The notes under the pieces: model-generated
Told to the model about the DNA's origin: nothing
The model's input: the letters and a program-made list of their open reading frames with translations, nothing else
Database searches by the model: none
Position numbers and translations under genes: made by a program
Shown here: piece by piece, positions 7,969 through 9,517 of the stretch
Position numbering within the stretch: the first letter of the stretch is position 1
Layout: every line of letters starts with the position of its first letter
Source: Sulfitobacter sp.
GTDB taxonomy: Bacteria > Pseudomonadota > Alphaproteobacteria > Rhodobacterales > Rhodobacteraceae
NCBI GenBank assembly: GCA_026421135.1
Contig: JAPKCR010000041.1
Coordinates: 1-9,517 of the forward strand
DNA length: 9,517 bases
Direction of reading: 5' to 3'

Positions 7969-9057
7969 TCAGGCTGCTGTTGCATAGGATGCAGGGGCGA
8001 CCGACGTGCCGTCTTCTGCAAAAATATAAACGTGGGCTGGGTCAAGATAGACGTCCAACGCCGTCCCGATCTTGAGGTTTTTTACCCCGTGGATCAGGCC
8101 GACCCAGTTTTCGCCGTGGTGACTGAGATGCACGAAAGTTTCTGATCCAGTGATCTCGGTCACGTGCAGTTTGGCGCTAAAGGCCAGCGCAGCCGGACCG
8201 GGCTTTGCCAGTTCCAGATGGTTTGGGCGGAATCCGGCAAGGTAGTCGCCATCAGCGAGGGCCGCAAATGTCCCCGTCGCAGGGGCCGTCTGACCGCCCC
8301 CAAAGGACAGGGTGTCGCCCGATTTACGAACGCCTACGAAATTCATTGGCGGGTCGGAGAAAACACGGGCGGTTGTAGCATCGACTGGCCGGCGGTACAC
8401 AATCGGGGTGCGATCGAACTGTGTGATCCGGCCTTGCCACATCGCGGCAGTATTGCCACCCAACAACAACGCTTCCTCGGGTTCGGTCGTAGCATAGACA
8501 AAGATCGAACCGGCTTCCTCGAAAATCTTGGGGATTTCAGCACGCAGCTCTTCGCGCAGTTTATAATCCAGGTTGGCCAATGGCTCATCCAGCAGCACCA
8601 ATCCGGCATCCTTGACCAACGCGCGAGCAAGGGCGCAACGCTGTTGCTGCCCGCCTGACAATTCCAACGGCTTGCGGTCCAGAAACGGGGTCAATTTCAT
8701 CAGCTCGGCTGCTTTCATGACGGCCTGATCAATCTGATCTTTGGATTTGCCCAACAGGCGCATCGGGCTGGCAATATTGTCCTAAACCGACATCGACGGG
8801 TAATTAATGAACTGTTGATACACCATGGCTACACCACGGTCTTGCACCCGCATTCCTGTAACGTCCTTGCCGTTCCAGATCACCTTGCCGGTATTTGGCA
8901 CATCAAGGCCGGCCATCAACCGCATCAGGGATGTTTTCCCAGCCGAAGTAGGGCCCAGCAGTACATTCATCGTACCGGCGCGCAGCTCTAGGTCGGTGGG
9001 GTGGATATGTGTTTGGCCGTTCACGACCTTGGACACACCCTCTAGAACGAGTGACAT
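7969..9057 (-). pseudogene. glpS: Glycerol ABC transporter ATP-binding protein GlpS, interrupted by an in-frame amber codon
   Basis: This is the partner ATPase of GlpT, 362 codons if the TAG at codon 92 is read through. Walker A is GPTSAGKTS (35-43), the Q-loop is Gln81, the signature is LSGGQQQR (133-140), Walker B is LVLLDEP (153-159, Glu158) and the D-loop is ANLD. The H-loop reads YATTEPEEA (188-196), with Thr191 where His is expected. A C-terminal regulatory domain follows from about SDPPMNFVG. Both halves are in the same frame and separated only by the stop, whose position matches the Tyr in the family pattern MSVYDNI. There is no frameshift or other damage. Start: ATG at 9057, with AGGGAG 6 nt upstream, overlapping the glpD stop as TAATG. 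The first product would be 91 residues. An in-frame ATG at 8763 (codon 99) could restart translation, but its product lacks Walker A. Alternatives are a sequencing error or a strain-specific nonsense mutation. It is not two separate genes. Confidence 0.9.
8782..8784 (-). other. In-frame TAG stop inside glpS
   Basis: Read on the minus strand, the codons are ATG TCG GTT TAG GAC AAT ATT (M S V stop D N I). A single base change from TAT or TAC (Tyr) explains it. The 91 codons before and 270 after keep the same frame and continuous ABC-ATPase similarity. Confidence 0.95.
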
Positions 9058-9517
9058 TAACCTCTCCCTTTTCGCAGTGGTGGCTGCGTATCGCTGGTGG
9101 TTTGGGGCGCGTTTCCCGCCATCCAAACATCCAGTTTTTCAATTTCTTTCGCCGTCATGCGAAGGCCCAATTTGGAGCGCCGCCAAACCACGTCCTCGGC
9201 CTTGCGAGCAAATTCATTCTTGATCAACCATAGCACTTCTCGCGCGGTTAGGTTCGATCCAAAGTTCTGACCCAAGTCGGCTTCGCTCGTTGCATCGCCG
9301 AGAACCTCGAATGCATCAGTCCCATACGCTTTGATCAGACGAGTGGTCCAAGCGGGCGTCAAGAAATGAAATTGGCTCGCAAGCCGCGCTGTCAGATCAG
9401 CAACACCATCGACAGGGAAATCGCCACCGGGCAGCGGAACGCCTGCCGTCCAGGGGCCAGTTGTTTCAGGAAAGAACGCATTGATTTTTTCGAGCGCGGT
9501 TTCGGCCAGCCTGCGGT
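9057..9517 (-). CDS. glpD: Glycerol-3-phosphate dehydrogenase, C-terminal part (partial)
   Basis: GlpD is a membrane-associated, FAD-dependent enzyme that oxidises sn-glycerol-3-phosphate to dihydroxyacetone phosphate and passes electrons to quinone. Only the last 152 codons are present. The frame is open to the right edge, so the N-terminal FAD-binding domain lies outside. What is visible is the C-terminal helical domain of the DAO_C type, with LTAREVLWLIKNEFARKAED and then VVWRRSKLGLRM, the clearest family hallmark near the end of GlpD. The last 20 or so residues (GNAPQTTSDTQPPLRKGRG) are a variable tail. The 3' end carries the ribosome binding site of glpS, and the TAA overlaps the glpS ATG by one base. 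It is the first gene seen of the operon here, and any promoter and glpR-type repressor gene should lie to the right. The GlpD assignment is firm, helped by glpK in the same operon. Confidence 0.93.
   Translation of the reverse strand, partial: RRLAETALEKINAFFPETTGPWTAGVPLPGGDFPVDGVADLTARLASQFHFLTPAWTTRLIKAYGTDAFEVLGDATSEADLGQNFGSNLTAREVLWLIKNEFARKAEDVVWRRSKLGLRMTAKEIEKLDVWMAGNAPQTTSDTQPPLRKGRG
9061..9070 (-). promoter_or_regulatory. glpS ribosome binding site
   Basis: AAGGGAGAGG on the minus strand, inside the last codons of glpD, precedes the ATG at 9057 with AGGGAG 6 nt away. It settles the glpS start at MSLVLEGVSK. A longer reading from 9126 adds residues that do not resemble an ABC ATPase. 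Confidence 0.75.

Noticed and set aside
8782..9126. Reading the two ABC-ATPase pieces as two separate small genes
   Set aside because: They are in the same frame, separated only by one TAG and 18 bases, and together give one normal-length GlpS with motifs in the right order.
9057..9362. A separate 101-codon gene starting at TTG 9362
   Set aside because: The frame is open upstream to the window edge and the whole reads as the C-terminal domain of GlpD.

Overview
The window is almost entirely one operon, read on the minus strand, for uptake and catabolism of glycerol. In transcription order (right to left) it holds: the 3' end of glpD (FAD-dependent glycerol-3-phosphate dehydrogenase, running off the right edge), glpS and glpT (two ABC ATPases), glpP and glpQ (two inner-membrane permeases), a 90-residue DUF2160-type membrane protein, glpV (a large periplasmic binding protein), glpK (glycerol kinase), and an iron-containing alcohol dehydrogenase of unknown substrate. 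This matches the GlpSTPQV glycerol importer known from Rhizobium leguminosarum and many other Alphaproteobacteria. The protein sequences, the moderately GC-rich DNA and the operon type point to an alphaproteobacterium, most likely a marine Rhodobacterales (Roseobacter-group) chromosome. This is inferred from gene content and was not tested by a search.

At the left edge a short plus-strand gene of the DUF2805/TIGR03643 family converges on the operon. The two coding regions overlap by 18 bp. A rho-independent terminator for the glp operon sits inside the last codons of that opposing gene. The operon is tightly packed: TAATG stop/start overlaps at glpD/glpS and glpP/glpQ, and gaps of 2 to 30 bp at most other junctions. 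The two larger gaps flank glpV (70 bp upstream, 135 bp downstream) and contain hairpins. No stretch over 300 bp lacks a gene, and no tRNA, rRNA, CRISPR array or mobile element was seen. The operon promoter and any glpR-type regulator would lie beyond the right edge.

How the genes work together: GlpV captures glycerol in the periplasm and delivers it to the GlpP/GlpQ channel, powered by the GlpS/GlpT ATPase pair. GlpK traps it as sn-glycerol-3-phosphate, and GlpD oxidises that to dihydroxyacetone phosphate for central metabolism. The small membrane protein and the alcohol dehydrogenase are accessory members of uncertain role.

The most notable points are: (1) glpS is interrupted by a single in-frame TAG at codon 92, exactly where ABC ATPases have a conserved Tyr, so the importer is either freshly broken or the base is a sequence error; (2) GlpT has lost the LSGGQ signature while GlpS has lost the H-loop His, and both losses fall in the same predicted ATP site, implying an ATPase with one consensus and one degenerate site; (3) the operon terminator is embedded in the coding sequence of the convergent gene; (4) the alcohol dehydrogenase has Gln where the family usually has a metal-binding His.
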